Origin: an uncultured Draconibacterium sp.
GTDB taxonomy: Bacteria; Bacteroidota; Bacteroidia; Bacteroidales; Prolixibacteraceae
Assembly: GCF_963677575.1 (NCBI RefSeq)
Contig: NZ_OY782038.1
Coordinates: 2,855,501 to 2,919,500, forward strand
DNA length: 64,000 nt
Reading direction: 5' to 3'
Shown here in pieces: positions 1-7,897 of this stretch. Below the pieces are notes generated by a model. That model had not been told where the DNA came from. It saw nothing but the letters and a program-made list of their open reading frames with translations, and did not search any database. Every line of letters begins with the position of its first letter. The first letter of the stretch is position 1. The position numbers and the translations under genes were made by a program.

Positions 1-576
1 ACTGTGTGTACCACACATTGATTTTTATATCGTAACACATAATGTTTCAAAACATTTTTACGCCACAAAAGTTCTTTAACAGGTATAAAAATCAGCTTGA
101 ATCATCCTTCAAAATACCCAAAAATAAACAGACAAGATCAAACAAATTACGTTAAACAAAATAAAATGCGAATAAGCTTTTGTTAATTACATTCTTTTCT
201 TCATTCGCCTTGTCAGCCGATATTAACATTTTCACGATTTTTACTTTTATGATAATAAAAGTGGAAAATCATTCTCTTTTACCTCCTATCTGACACTTTT
301 TCATTGAAATATTTGGAAATTAATAAACAACAGTATATTTTGCAGATACAAACCCTTATTTTTTATCTTTTTGTTTTTATTATGGGCAGCTTTTTGTGGA
401 CGAAGAGTTGCCCATTCGTGCCCTTTTGCAAGGTTACTGGGCTGAAAATGAGTTAAAATACTACTTGTTGAAGAAGTAGATAACTATACCATTGCATCGC
501 AATAAAAGTTTGGGAAGACTTTTATTGAACTTGGGCATTCATTAGGAATGATAAAAAATTAGAGTTTTTAAAAGGC
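1..576. other. intergenic, possible gene remnant
   Basis: I see no convincing gene here. An open frame on the plus strand runs from about 327 to a TAG at 477-479 without a good start codon; its last part (about residues 20-50, containing VDEELPIRALLQGYWAEN) reads like genuine protein, while its upstream part is low-complexity. It may be the C-terminal scrap of a decayed gene next to the insertion sequence. I do not recognise the family. The rest is AT-rich non-coding DNA. Confidence 0.3.
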
Positions 577-577
577 G

Positions 578-586
578 GGGGGCACC
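578..586. repeat. IS target-site duplication, left copy
   Basis: The 9-mer GGGGGCACC directly precedes the left IS end and is repeated directly after the right end at 1979-1987. A G at each edge makes the duplication 9 or 10 bp; both fit the 9-12 bp usual for IS4-family elements. Confidence 0.8.
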
Positions 587-593
587 CAGTGGT

Positions 594-620
594 GGTCGGA
601 AGAAATTCCGACCATTTTTT
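594..620 (+). terminator. inward terminator at left IS end
   Basis: An 8-bp stem GGTCGGAA / TTCCGACC (594-601, 606-613) with a GAAA loop is followed by ATTTTTT on the plus strand. It would stop transcription reading into the element from the left. It overlaps the end of the transposase gene and lies inside the terminal repeat. Confidence 0.7.
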
Positions 621-1836
621 ATGTTTTAAAAAACAAGCTGGGATCACCGCCACATTGAGTTACAATCACCGCTATAGCAAGGGTTCGAACCTCCATGACT
701 ATTCTTCTTTTGGCAGTTTTGTAACCAATACGATTTGCTTTCTTATAGATTAAAACGAGCATGGCTACAATGAGAGTCATGTATATCATTATTTCCATTC
801 CGTTTTTATTTAAAGAAACAAGATGGCTTGTGTTTAATTCTTGTTTCAGAAATCTAAAAAATACTTCAATATCCCACCTTCGTCTATACGCATGGGCTAT
901 TTCTTTTGTAGAAAGCTCAAAGTCGTTAGATATAAACCAATATTGCTGTCCTTCATCCTCCTTACTTTCAATAATTACCAACCGAAACTCAGTATCCACT
1001 AACTCTTCTCGATAATGGATGTTTCCTTGCTTATTTTTAATAGGCAGCCCGGTATACAATTGCACTCTGCTGTCTGTTATTAATGTAGATTCTCCAAAAT
1101 CAAGTTTTTGACCTTCAGAGATAAGGGATTCTAATTCTATATATTTTCTATGCTCTTTCGCCCTGCATATAAACCTTATAGAGTTTTGAGTAAAAGTTTT
1201 CATTGTTTTTGTTGACTGCAACCCTCTATCAAGTACGTATATACTTTGGTGACTAGCTTCTTTTTTTACATGACTCAAAACAACTTCGGGCAAAGCGATA
1301 TCTTCACTGGAATAGCTGGAGTTTGTAAAGGCTTTAAACTCACAGGGCAAAATGCCATCAAAGGCTACGCTGTACTTTACAGCTTTCTTTCCTACGTTAT
1401 TAATGCCTTCCATTAACTTGCCAGCAGTATCACTAACAATTGTGCTGTCAACGCGTATCAGATTATGTTTGTGCCTTTCTGTTTCAATGTAAACAGAAGA
1501 AAACTGGTCGTAAATACATTCATAGATTTGCCTAAAATAGCCTGCATCAATTTTTGATAATCTTTCAGAGATAGAGCTCCGTCGAACAGTCTCCTTCTTT
1601 TCCAGGTCAAACAACAGTTTAAATACCGGATCATTAAAAGTATCTTCTAAAGTACGTTGACTTAACTTCTCGTTTTCTAAAATTCCATACAGCAGCAAAT
1701 AAAACAGCTTTTTACCATGCAGTACTTTGGCATAGTGATCGACCTTCGAGGTAGAAGATAACTCCGATAATAGTGCTTCCGGGATAACACTTAAAAGTTG
1801 ACTGATTTGAATATTGTGTCCTTTAAACATTGACAT
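619..1836 (-). CDS. IS4-family transposase
   Basis: The protein has 405 residues, normal for an IS4-type DDE transposase, and catalyses cut-and-paste movement of the surrounding element. Visible catalytic residues are D130 (RVDSTIV), D203 (YVLDRGL) and E324, the last inside the YREK signature Y317-x2-R320-x3-E324-x6-K331 (YRRRWDIEVFFRFLK) diagnostic of the family. The frame is intact, so the copy may be active. The start MSMFKG is at 1836; M3 (two codons in) is an equal alternative. A TAnnTTTG element on the minus strand at 1885-1892 is its likely promoter and lies inside the IS, downstream of the right-end terminator. Confidence 0.92.
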   Translation of the reverse strand: MSMFKGHNIQISQLLSVIPEALLSELSSTSKVDHYAKVLHGKKLFYLLLYGILENEKLSQRTLEDTFNDPVFKLLFDLEKKETVRRSSISERLSKIDAGYFRQIYECIYDQFSSVYIETERHKHNLIRVDSTIVSDTAGKLMEGINNVGKKAVKYSVAFDGILPCEFKAFTNSSYSSEDIALPEVVLSHVKKEASHQSIYVLDRGLQSTKTMKTFTQNSIRFICRAKEHRKYIELESLISEGQKLDFGESTLITDSRVQLYTGLPIKNKQGNIHYREELVDTEFRLVIIESKEDEGQQYWFISNDFELSTKEIAHAYRRRWDIEVFFRFLKQELNTSHLVSLNKNGMEIMIYMTLIVAMLVLIYKKANRIGYKTAKRRIVMEVRTLAIAVIVTQCGGDPSLFFKT

Positions 1837-1884
1837 ATATTATCTTTTGATTATATTAAATATAACATATATTATGACCAAATG

Positions 1885-1892
1885 CAAATATA
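1885..1892 (-). promoter_or_regulatory. putative -7 element for transposase
   Basis: TATATTTG on the minus strand matches the Bacteroidota TAnnTTTG consensus and lies about 50 bp upstream of the transposase start, inside the element. No clear -33 box is seen. Confidence 0.45.
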
Positions 1893-1942
1893 ATGTATTG
1901 TCGTTTAGTTGTTTATGTGTTCTTTCAGAAGAGATAAGATAC

Positions 1943-1970
1943 AAAAAAAGTCGGAAGAAAATCTTCCGAC
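1943..1970 (-). terminator. inward terminator at right IS end
   Basis: A 9-bp perfect stem (GTCGGAAGA at 1950-1958, TCTTCCGAC at 1962-1970) with a 3-nt loop is followed on the minus strand by seven T residues (A-run 1943-1949). It faces transcription arriving from the dnaG-SDR operon and probably now acts as that operon's terminator as well as shielding the transposase. Confidence 0.75.
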
Positions 1971-1978
1971 CATGACTG

Positions 1979-1987
1979 GGGGGCACC
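1979..1987. repeat. IS target-site duplication, right copy
   Basis: GGGGGCACC follows the right IS end, identical to 578-586. Joining the two flanks recreates AAAAGGC, a G-rich loop, then GCCTTTTT, which is a hairpin with a T-run. The element thus landed in a likely transcription terminator. Confidence 0.8.
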
Positions 1988-2009
1988 TGCCTTTTTCTTT
2001 TCCCGGAAA

Positions 2010-3032
2010 TTAGTTCATATCTGCGTTCAAAAAGCCGGCCGTTTTTTTGATCGAGTCAGCAATAGGAAGATACTCATAACCGATCGTTCGGGTAATTCTC
2101 GACCCATCGAAGTTATTAACGGTGTTACGGCCAGTGGCAGCTTCGCGGGTGATTAACGATGGCTTGCGTGTAAACCAACTGGCAAAAGTAGCTACCCGCC
2201 ATACAAATCCCATCAAAAAATCGCTTGCCCAAATCGTTGGCTTTGGCTTTTGTAATGCATCAGCAATTTGAGTGAACACCTGCTGATAACTCAAATTCTC
2301 CGCACTTAAAATATAGCGCTGGTTTTTGCAGTCTTCAAAGTTTTCCGATTCCATCAATTTTATCATGGGGCGCACAACATCAAAAACATCAACAAAACCG
2401 GTAACACCTTTGGTATAGAATTTCATACCATCCCAAATAGTTTTGAAGATCTTTGCACTTCCGCTCTCCCAATTCGCAGGGCCAAAAATTATGGACGGAT
2501 TTACGATAATAGCATCCAACCCTTCTTCTATTCCGCGCCAGATTTCGGTTTCAGAATAAAATTTGCTTTCCGAGTAAGCCGAATTCTTTTTCGACGGCAA
2601 CCAGTTGGTTTCTTCAGTAACCGGAGTACCATTTTGCATTTTTCCCAGGGCGGCAATGGAGCTTACGTGGCAAATCTTTTTTACCTCGTTTTCGATGGCC
2701 GCATCAACAAGATTTGCTGTTCCCTCTACGTTATTTGAGATCATTCGTTCCCGTTCTTTACTTTCGAACGAAACGATAGCCGCACAGTGGTAAATCTCAG
2801 TTACACCGTTCAATAATTTTTCGAGCGAGTAATAATCCAGGATATCGCCATCCACCCATTCGATGGTGTCGAACAGCTGCCGGGCATCATTGGTGTAGTA
2901 GGCAAAAATTTTCAGAACCTGTTTCAGATTACTTGTTTGGCGTTTTAAGGCCTTTACTTTTTGGCCCGTTTTACAAAGCTCATACAATAAATGAGCTCCA
3001 ACCAACCCGGTACCTCCTGTTACAAAAACCAT
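2010..3032 (-). CDS. NAD-dependent epimerase/dehydratase (extended SDR)
   Basis: This 340-residue protein is an extended short-chain dehydrogenase/reductase with an N-terminal Rossmann fold. The nucleotide-binding motif TGGTGLVG is at residues 5-12, the Asp of WVDGDILD contacts the adenine region, and the catalytic YxxxK is YSESK. The family includes dihydroflavonol-reductase-like and 3-beta-hydroxysteroid-like enzymes acting on nucleotide sugars or other alcohols; the substrate cannot be told from sequence. It is the last gene of a minus-strand operon after dnaG and an FMN-binding protein, with a 9-bp gap to the latter. The stop lies about 30 bp from the IS right end, so its original terminator was disrupted. 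Confidence 0.88.
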   Translation of the reverse strand: MVFVTGGTGLVGAHLLYELCKTGQKVKALKRQTSNLKQVLKIFAYYTNDARQLFDTIEWVDGDILDYYSLEKLLNGVTEIYHCAAIVSFESKERERMISNNVEGTANLVDAAIENEVKKICHVSSIAALGKMQNGTPVTEETNWLPSKKNSAYSESKFYSETEIWRGIEEGLDAIIVNPSIIFGPANWESGSAKIFKTIWDGMKFYTKGVTGFVDVFDVVRPMIKLMESENFEDCKNQRYILSAENLSYQQVFTQIADALQKPKPTIWASDFLMGFVWRVATFASWFTRKPSLITREAATGRNTVNNFDGSRITRTIGYEYLPIADSIKKTAGFLNADMN

Positions 3033-3041
3033 TGATTTATT

Positions 3042-3524
3042 TTATGAATTCCAGGGTGTTACGGCTTTTGCGCCAAACTCTTTCCCTGTTATGTTTTCAA
3101 TATGCACTTTAAAAACTCCAACATTTTTTACCGCTGGCGTTCCGAATTTAAATTCGCGGTCACTGTATTGTTTCATTAATAAACCGAGGCAGCGGTACTT
3201 TTCATCAAAATCGTCGATAAATTCCACTTTACCTTCCACATTTACCGTCTTCGATTTTACCCGGTAGCTACAGCCAACACGTACATCCTGCCAGGCCAGT
3301 TCTTCGCCTAATGTCCAGTTTATGCACACCTGCGGATTGGTTTTTATGGTTTCCCACATGCGCCCTTCCATTGCCGAATGAAGAATAATTGTATCGCCTT
3401 CCAAAGCAAAATTTAGCGGCAAAACATAAGGTTTATCATCCACCGACATCGCAAAATAACAGGTTTTGCAGCTGCGGATTACTTCGTCGATTTCTTTGCG
3501 GTCTTCGATAAAATTTGTTCGCAT
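3042..3524 (-). CDS. pyridoxamine 5'-phosphate oxidase-like FMN-binding protein
   Basis: The protein has 160 residues with the split-barrel flavin-reductase fold typical of PNPOx-like/NimA-related proteins. Seen features are the opening helix and strand (IRSCKTCYFAMSVDDKPYVLPLNF), the central LHSAMEGRMWETIKTNPQVCINW segment that packs on FMN, and the GKVEFIDD strand. Relatives bind FMN or heme and include nitroimidazole reductases; the true substrate is unknown. It lies 4 bp after dnaG and 9 bp before the SDR gene, so all three are probably co-transcribed. Confidence 0.85.
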   Translation of the reverse strand: MRTNFIEDRKEIDEVIRSCKTCYFAMSVDDKPYVLPLNFALEGDTIILHSAMEGRMWETIKTNPQVCINWTLGEELAWQDVRVGCSYRVKSKTVNVEGKVEFIDDFDEKYRCLGLLMKQYSDREFKFGTPAVKNVGVFKVHIENITGKEFGAKAVTPWNS

Positions 3525-3528
3525 ATGG

Positions 3529-5484
3529 TTAATTTATAGTTCGGCTGCCAAGGCTTTTAGCTAACTCTTTTTCAGCCCGTTTCAGGTTCATATATATTGA
3601 TTGTTCTTCAATCACTTTATCAAAATCGTTTTCTGCCGACGCTTTATCAATAGCCTTCTCAATATCGGCCATCATCAACTTTATTTTCCGCAGTTTATAT
3701 TCATTCACGATCCGTGGAATGAGAAGATCCAAAATGTCCTCCTCTTTTTCGGTAAAAGCACCAGCTTTAGTCCAGCGTTTACTTTCGGTATATTTTTCCG
3801 AAAGCAGATCGGTTGCAAACTTACTCATCGAAGCATCGGGATGGTAAACAAAGTGTTTCCACGGATCGAAATTATCTTTGTACAAATTCTCCCGAACTTC
3901 GTAAAATACCTTTTTAAACAGCTCATTTTCCGACACCAGCTCATCAACTTCCAGTTCATCGATCATAAACTCACCAACCGACAGAGTGCGGGTCTCGTGC
4001 GTTTCCTCATCTTCCTCTTCAAACAAATCGCATGCACAATATTTTAGAAGAAATCGCAAAAATTCCAGTTCTTCCACCAATATTTTCACCGGACGAACTA
4101 CCGGCTCTTCCGGCACAGGTTGCGGAGGCGCTGCTTGCCGGCGGTTTTGCTCTCGAAATTCTCTTTTGCGGAACTCCTCGGTTTGTTTATGTTTTTGTTT
4201 CCGGACTTCGGTATATAACACCTCCTCGGCAACACCAAGCAGGCGACTGCATTCTTTAATATACACCGAGCGGGTAATAGAATCAGGAATTACAGAAACC
4301 GACCGGATAACATCTGAAATCAGGCGGGCTTTGGCAACCGGATCATTCTCAGTGCTTTTTAAAAGCAAACGAGTTTTAAACTGAATGAAGTCGGTCTCGT
4401 TTTGCTCAATATATTCCTGGAAACCAGAAGCACCCATTTTTTTGGCAAATGAATCGGGATCTTCACCATCGGGTAACGGAAGCACTTTTACGTTCATACC
4501 CTCTTCCAGCACCAAATCGATTCCGCGCAACGACGCTTTTATTCCGGCTGCATCGCCATCGTAAATAATGGTAATGTTGGGTGTAAAACGGCGCACCATC
4601 CTTATTTGATCGGGTGTTAGCGAAGTACCCGACGAAGCAACAACGTTTTCGATGCCTACCTGGTGCAGCGACATTACATCGGTATAACCTTCAACCAGGT
4701 AACATTTATCGGTACGGGTCATTTCGCGTTTAGCCTGATAAATTCCGTACAACACCCGGCTTTTGTGGTAAATATCCGATTCGGGCGAATTCAGGTATTT
4801 GGCCGTTTTTTTATCGTTTGTTAAAATGCGGCCACCAAACGCAATTACACGGCCCGCCAGGTTATGAATAGGAAACATTACTCGTCCGGCAAAACGGTCG
4901 CGCAACCAGTCATCGCGTTTTATGGTTAATCCCGTTTTCTCCAGGAACTCGAGTTTATAACCTTGTTTTTGTGCTGCCTCGGTAAATGGTGTTTTTCCAT
5001 CGGGAGCAAAACCAACTTCAAACTTTTTCAGAATATCGTCGCGAAAGCTACGCTCGCGAAAATAACCCAGTCCAATGGTTCGGCCTTCATTTTCTTCCCA
5101 TAAATAGCGGGTAAAATATTTCTGGGCAAAACCGGAAACAATCATCAAACTTTCGCGCGAATCTTTTAGCTGTTTCTGCTCTTCGGTTTCCTCTTCCTCA
5201 CGAACCTCGATATTGTATTTTTTTGCCAGCCATTTTAACGCCTCAGGATACGTGAGATTCTCGTGCTCCATAATAAAGTTCACCGAGTTTCCTCCTTTTC
5301 CACACCCAAAACATTTAAAAATTCCTTTGGCCGGCGACACAGTAAACGATGGAGTCTTCTCGTTGTGAAACGGACACAAACCAAGCATGTTTACACCCCT
5401 TTTTCGGAGTGTAACAAAATCGCCTACTACGTCTGAAATTTCCGCAGCATCAATTATTCGGTCTATCGTGGCTTGATCAATCAT
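3529..5484 (-). CDS. dnaG: DNA primase DnaG
   Basis: This primase synthesises RNA primers at the replication fork. With the start at MIDQATIDRIID the protein has 651 residues. It shows the CHC2 zinc finger (CPFH near the N-terminus, CFGC about 20 residues later), the RNA polymerase basic core, and the TOPRIM domain with EGYTDV and DGDAAG, which bind the catalytic metal ions. The C-terminal part should bind DnaB. An in-frame ATG 26 codons upstream is rejected because the family starts with MIDQ and because a TAnnTTTG element lies between the two starts. It is the first gene of the operon with the FMN-binding and SDR genes. Confidence 0.97.
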   Translation of the reverse strand: MIDQATIDRIIDAAEISDVVGDFVTLRKRGVNMLGLCPFHNEKTPSFTVSPAKGIFKCFGCGKGGNSVNFIMEHENLTYPEALKWLAKKYNIEVREEEETEEQKQLKDSRESLMIVSGFAQKYFTRYLWEENEGRTIGLGYFRERSFRDDILKKFEVGFAPDGKTPFTEAAQKQGYKLEFLEKTGLTIKRDDWLRDRFAGRVMFPIHNLAGRVIAFGGRILTNDKKTAKYLNSPESDIYHKSRVLYGIYQAKREMTRTDKCYLVEGYTDVMSLHQVGIENVVASSGTSLTPDQIRMVRRFTPNITIIYDGDAAGIKASLRGIDLVLEEGMNVKVLPLPDGEDPDSFAKKMGASGFQEYIEQNETDFIQFKTRLLLKSTENDPVAKARLISDVIRSVSVIPDSITRSVYIKECSRLLGVAEEVLYTEVRKQKHKQTEEFRKREFREQNRRQAAPPQPVPEEPVVRPVKILVEELEFLRFLLKYCACDLFEEEDEETHETRTLSVGEFMIDELEVDELVSENELFKKVFYEVRENLYKDNFDPWKHFVYHPDASMSKFATDLLSEKYTESKRWTKAGAFTEKEEDILDLLIPRIVNEYKLRKIKLMMADIEKAIDKASAENDFDKVIEEQSIYMNLKRAEKELAKSLGSRTIN

Positions 5485-5489
5485 CAGTA

Positions 5490-5497
5490 CAAAAATA
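5490..5497 (-). promoter_or_regulatory. putative -7 element for dnaG
   Basis: TATTTTTG on the minus strand matches TAnnTTTG and ends only 5 bases before the dnaG ATG. If it is used, the mRNA would start at or next to the AUG (leaderless). The -33 region is weak (TTCG/TTTC about 14-17 bp upstream), so this could be chance in AT-rich DNA. Confidence 0.35.
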
Positions 5498-5641
5498 TCA
5501 GAATTAGCCTGAAACGAACATCTTTTAAAAGGAATAATATCCACAATTAAATGCCACTTCAAATAAGCATCAGATTATCAGCCCCGATTTGAATGCGAAT
5601 ATTATTAATTGTACATTTAACGTTGATCGAATATTTTACTG

Positions 5642-6328
5642 ATGAAGAAACTTGTAGTTCTTTCGGGAGCCGGCATGAGCCAGGAAAGCGGATTAAAAAC
5701 GTTTCGCGATATGGGCGGAATTTGGGAGCAATACGACGTGACCGAAGTTGCGACTCCCGAAGCATGGGCGCGCGATCCGGAATTGGTTTTGCGTTTTTAC
5801 AACGAAAGGCGCAAACAACTCCTTGAAGCACAACCCAACCGCGGACATCGGGGAATTGCCGAGTTGGAGAAATGGTTTGAGGTACAGGTAGTAACTCAAA
5901 ATGTAGACAATCTACACGAGCGAGCCGGAAGTACAAAAGTTACGCATTTGCATGGCGAGTTGATGAAAGCCCGAAGTACCATCGATTCGTATTTGATTTA
6001 TGAACTCGACAAGTGGGAACTCAAACTGGGCGATTGCTGTGAAAAAGGAAGCCAGTTGCGCCCACATATTGTTTGGTTTGGTGAGGCTGTTCCCGAAATA
6101 CCGAATGCAATTGGAATTGTTCAGCAAGCTGATATACTGGTAGTAATTGGTACTTCGCTGGCAGTTTATCCTGCTGCAAGCCTGGTAAACTACGTGCGAA
6201 AGGGAACGCCGATTTTTGTTATCGACCCCAGCAGGCCGGAAGTTTACCACGAAAATGTTACATATATCGAAAAAAAAGCTGAAATTGGGGTGAAGGTTTT
6301 AAAAGAGGAACTGGAAAAAATAAACTAA
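5642..6328 (+). CDS. NAD-dependent protein deacylase (sirtuin, CobB-like)
   Basis: The protein has 228 residues, typical for bacterial class III sirtuins. It removes acyl groups from lysines using NAD+. Visible motifs are GAGMSQESG (9-17), TFRDMGGIW, TQNVDN (85-90) and the catalytic His104 in THLHGEL. Tyr53 and Arg56 in RFYNERR match the YxxR pair that in SIRT5 and CobB binds succinyl or malonyl groups, so desuccinylation is plausible. The usual four zinc cysteines are absent; only Cys132-Cys133 are present before GSQLRPHIVWFGE. The gene is divergent from dnaG. Confidence 0.93.
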   Translation: MKKLVVLSGAGMSQESGLKTFRDMGGIWEQYDVTEVATPEAWARDPELVLRFYNERRKQLLEAQPNRGHRGIAELEKWFEVQVVTQNVDNLHERAGSTKVTHLHGELMKARSTIDSYLIYELDKWELKLGDCCEKGSQLRPHIVWFGEAVPEIPNAIGIVQQADILVVIGTSLAVYPAASLVNYVRKGTPIFVIDPSRPEVYHENVTYIEKKAEIGVKVLKEELEKIN

Positions 6329-6558
6329 ACCACTATGCACTGAAAGTACATAGGTTTAAGATTGAATGAAATTCAAAATGAACAAAGCATAGGATATGAG
6401 TAGAAAGTAATGAGTAGTGAGAGAAGAAAATAGACACGAATAAGATTCTCAATACTTAAATCTCTGTACTCAAATCAAAATCCTATAAAATAAAAGTTTA
6501 TAGAAACTAAAGTAGCTGCAATCAAATTGCAGGGTTTTAACCATTAACTAGAAAATAA

Positions 6559-7167
6559 ATGAAGCGAATATTTATTGCCTTGGGATTTTTTTTGATTACA
6601 AATTTTGTTGTTGCCCAGCGTTTTGACGCCGGAATAATTGCAGGATTTAACGGCACACAGGTTGAAGGCGATAATCTGAAAGGCTATCACAAAGCAGGTA
6701 TTTTAGCCGGTATATTTGTGCAAACCGATATTGCTCCGGCAATTGTGGCCGGAATGGAAATTAAATATTCGCAAAAAGGTTCTCGCAGATCATTCGACCC
6801 CAAACAACCCGACATTGACAAATATGTTATGCGCCTTGGTTATATTGATATTCCACTTTTTATGGCATTCAGAACCAATGACCGGAGTATGATAATTGGT
6901 GGTATTGCGCCGGGTGTTTTAGTCCACTCGAAAGAATTGAACAGCGATGGCGAAATTCCGGAGCCCGACCGGCAGGATTTTAACACTTTCGATTTGCAGC
7001 CCTTTCTTGGATTTCAGTTTGATTTTCTGGAGCATGCATCGGTTGATCTGCGTTTTGCGCTGTCAGTCCTTCCGTGCAGCGACAAATCGGAAACCAATTA
7101 TTATTTCCACAACGGATTATTTAATAATGTAATTTCGCTGGCGTTGTACTACAGATTGGGGCGGTGA
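6559..7167 (+). CDS. PorT-like outer-membrane beta-barrel protein
   Basis: The protein has 202 residues with a signal peptide ending near VVAQ (19-20). It then shows alternating amphipathic strands typical of 8-stranded barrels (AGIIAGFNGTQV, GMEIKYSQKG, YIDIPLFMAFR, LGFQFDFLEHASVDLRFAL) and ends in an aromatic/charged strand, LALYYRLGR. This matches the PorT-family or OMP beta-barrel group of Bacteroidota. Relatives are often of unknown function; a role in secretion should not be assumed. The gene stands alone between two spacers of about 230-260 bp. Confidence 0.8.
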   Translation: MKRIFIALGFFLITNFVVAQRFDAGIIAGFNGTQVEGDNLKGYHKAGILAGIFVQTDIAPAIVAGMEIKYSQKGSRRSFDPKQPDIDKYVMRLGYIDIPLFMAFRTNDRSMIIGGIAPGVLVHSKELNSDGEIPEPDRQDFNTFDLQPFLGFQFDFLEHASVDLRFALSVLPCSDKSETNYYFHNGLFNNVISLALYYRLGR

Positions 7168-7170
7168 GAT

Positions 7171-7426
7171 TTTTCTCTCGCAAAGGCGCAGAGACTCTAA
7201 GAATTGAAGCACAATAGAAACATAGAACAATAGATCATTTCGGTACTTAAGTTTTGTTTACTATTGCTGAGTTGTTCTATTGCTAATTTGTAGAACAGTT
7301 ACTGCTACTGTAAACTTTCTTTCTGCTTCTAAATCTAAAATCGTTAATCTTCAATCGAAAATCAACAGTCTTAATATATTATTCATTCACTCAGTCCTAT
7401 TTCCGACTTAATCATTTATCCTTTCC
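7171..7426. other. intergenic with recurrent Bacteroidota-type repeat sequence
   Basis: No gene is seen. The stretch includes CTCGCAAAGGCGCAGAGAC (7176-7197 region), a repeat type often found between Bacteroidota genes, an approximate inverted pair around ACAATAGAACAATAG and TTGTTCTATTGC, and the 19-mer AAATCTAAAATCGTTAATC (7331-7349), which occurs again at 38054-38072. Confidence 0.5.
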
Positions 7427-7852
7427 TTAGCTGTTCACCATCCACTTCGAAAAATCATCAAGGTAGGTCCAAAACGATTTCAGTACCTCATCGGGCAGAT
7501 CCAGCTTACTTAAAACCTGTTTGTAACAATTTAACCACTCAATGCGCCCTTCTGCTGTAATGGTAAATGGCAGGTGTCTTCTGTTTAGCTGTGGTTTTCC
7601 GCGGTTTTGGTTAAAATAATCGGGGCCGCCACAAATCTGAATAAAGAAATCAGCCGAGTGTTCTTTCGCCTTTTCCAAGGCAATCGGATTTTTTGGAAAG
7701 AGATCTTTAATCGGACTCTGTACAACCAAATCGTAATGATCGCTCACCATTTTACGCATTCCCTCCTCTTTTAAAATTTCCAACATCAACGGCGAAGGAA
7801 GTGTAATACCGGGCCGAACGCCCTTGAAATATTTACTGATCTCTAATTCCAT
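7427..7852 (-). CDS. truncated-hemoglobin-like globin
   Basis: From the start MELEISKYF the protein has 141 residues, the size of a truncated (2-on-2) globin. The pattern FFIQICGGPDYFNQNRGKPQLNRRHLPF matches the proximal region of group II trHbs, with the RRH histidine as the expected heme ligand, followed by the R-x2-WL helix (GRIEWLNCY). Such proteins bind O2, NO or H2S. The longer ATG 11 codons upstream gives an unlikely N-terminus. It lies 45 bp downstream of an outer-membrane protein gene on the same strand. Confidence 0.85.
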   Translation of the reverse strand: MELEISKYFKGVRPGITLPSPLMLEILKEEGMRKMVSDHYDLVVQSPIKDLFPKNPIALEKAKEHSADFFIQICGGPDYFNQNRGKPQLNRRHLPFTITAEGRIEWLNCYKQVLSKLDLPDEVLKSFWTYLDDFSKWMVNS

Positions 7853-7897
7853 CTTTGTTTTTTGTGTTGAAACAACCAAAAGCAAAAGTTGTTGAGT

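Larger units (their letters stand above)
587..1978 (-). mobile_element. complete IS4-family insertion sequence
   Basis: The element is about 1392 bp, with one transposase gene on the minus strand. Its ends are imperfect inverted repeats: left CAGTGGTGGTCGGAAGA (587-603) and right, read inward, CAGTCATGGTCGGAAGA (15 of 17 match). It is flanked by direct GGGGGCACC copies (578-586 and 1979-1987). Both ends contain an inward-facing hairpin plus T-run (594-620 on plus, 1943-1970 on minus), which would stop outside transcription from entering the transposase. The single intact frame, matching ends and perfect duplication suggest a recent insertion. Confidence 0.9.

Noticed and set aside
5559..5936. 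125-residue minus frame over the sirtuin gene
   Set aside because: It is antisense to a well-supported sirtuin and has no domain signature.
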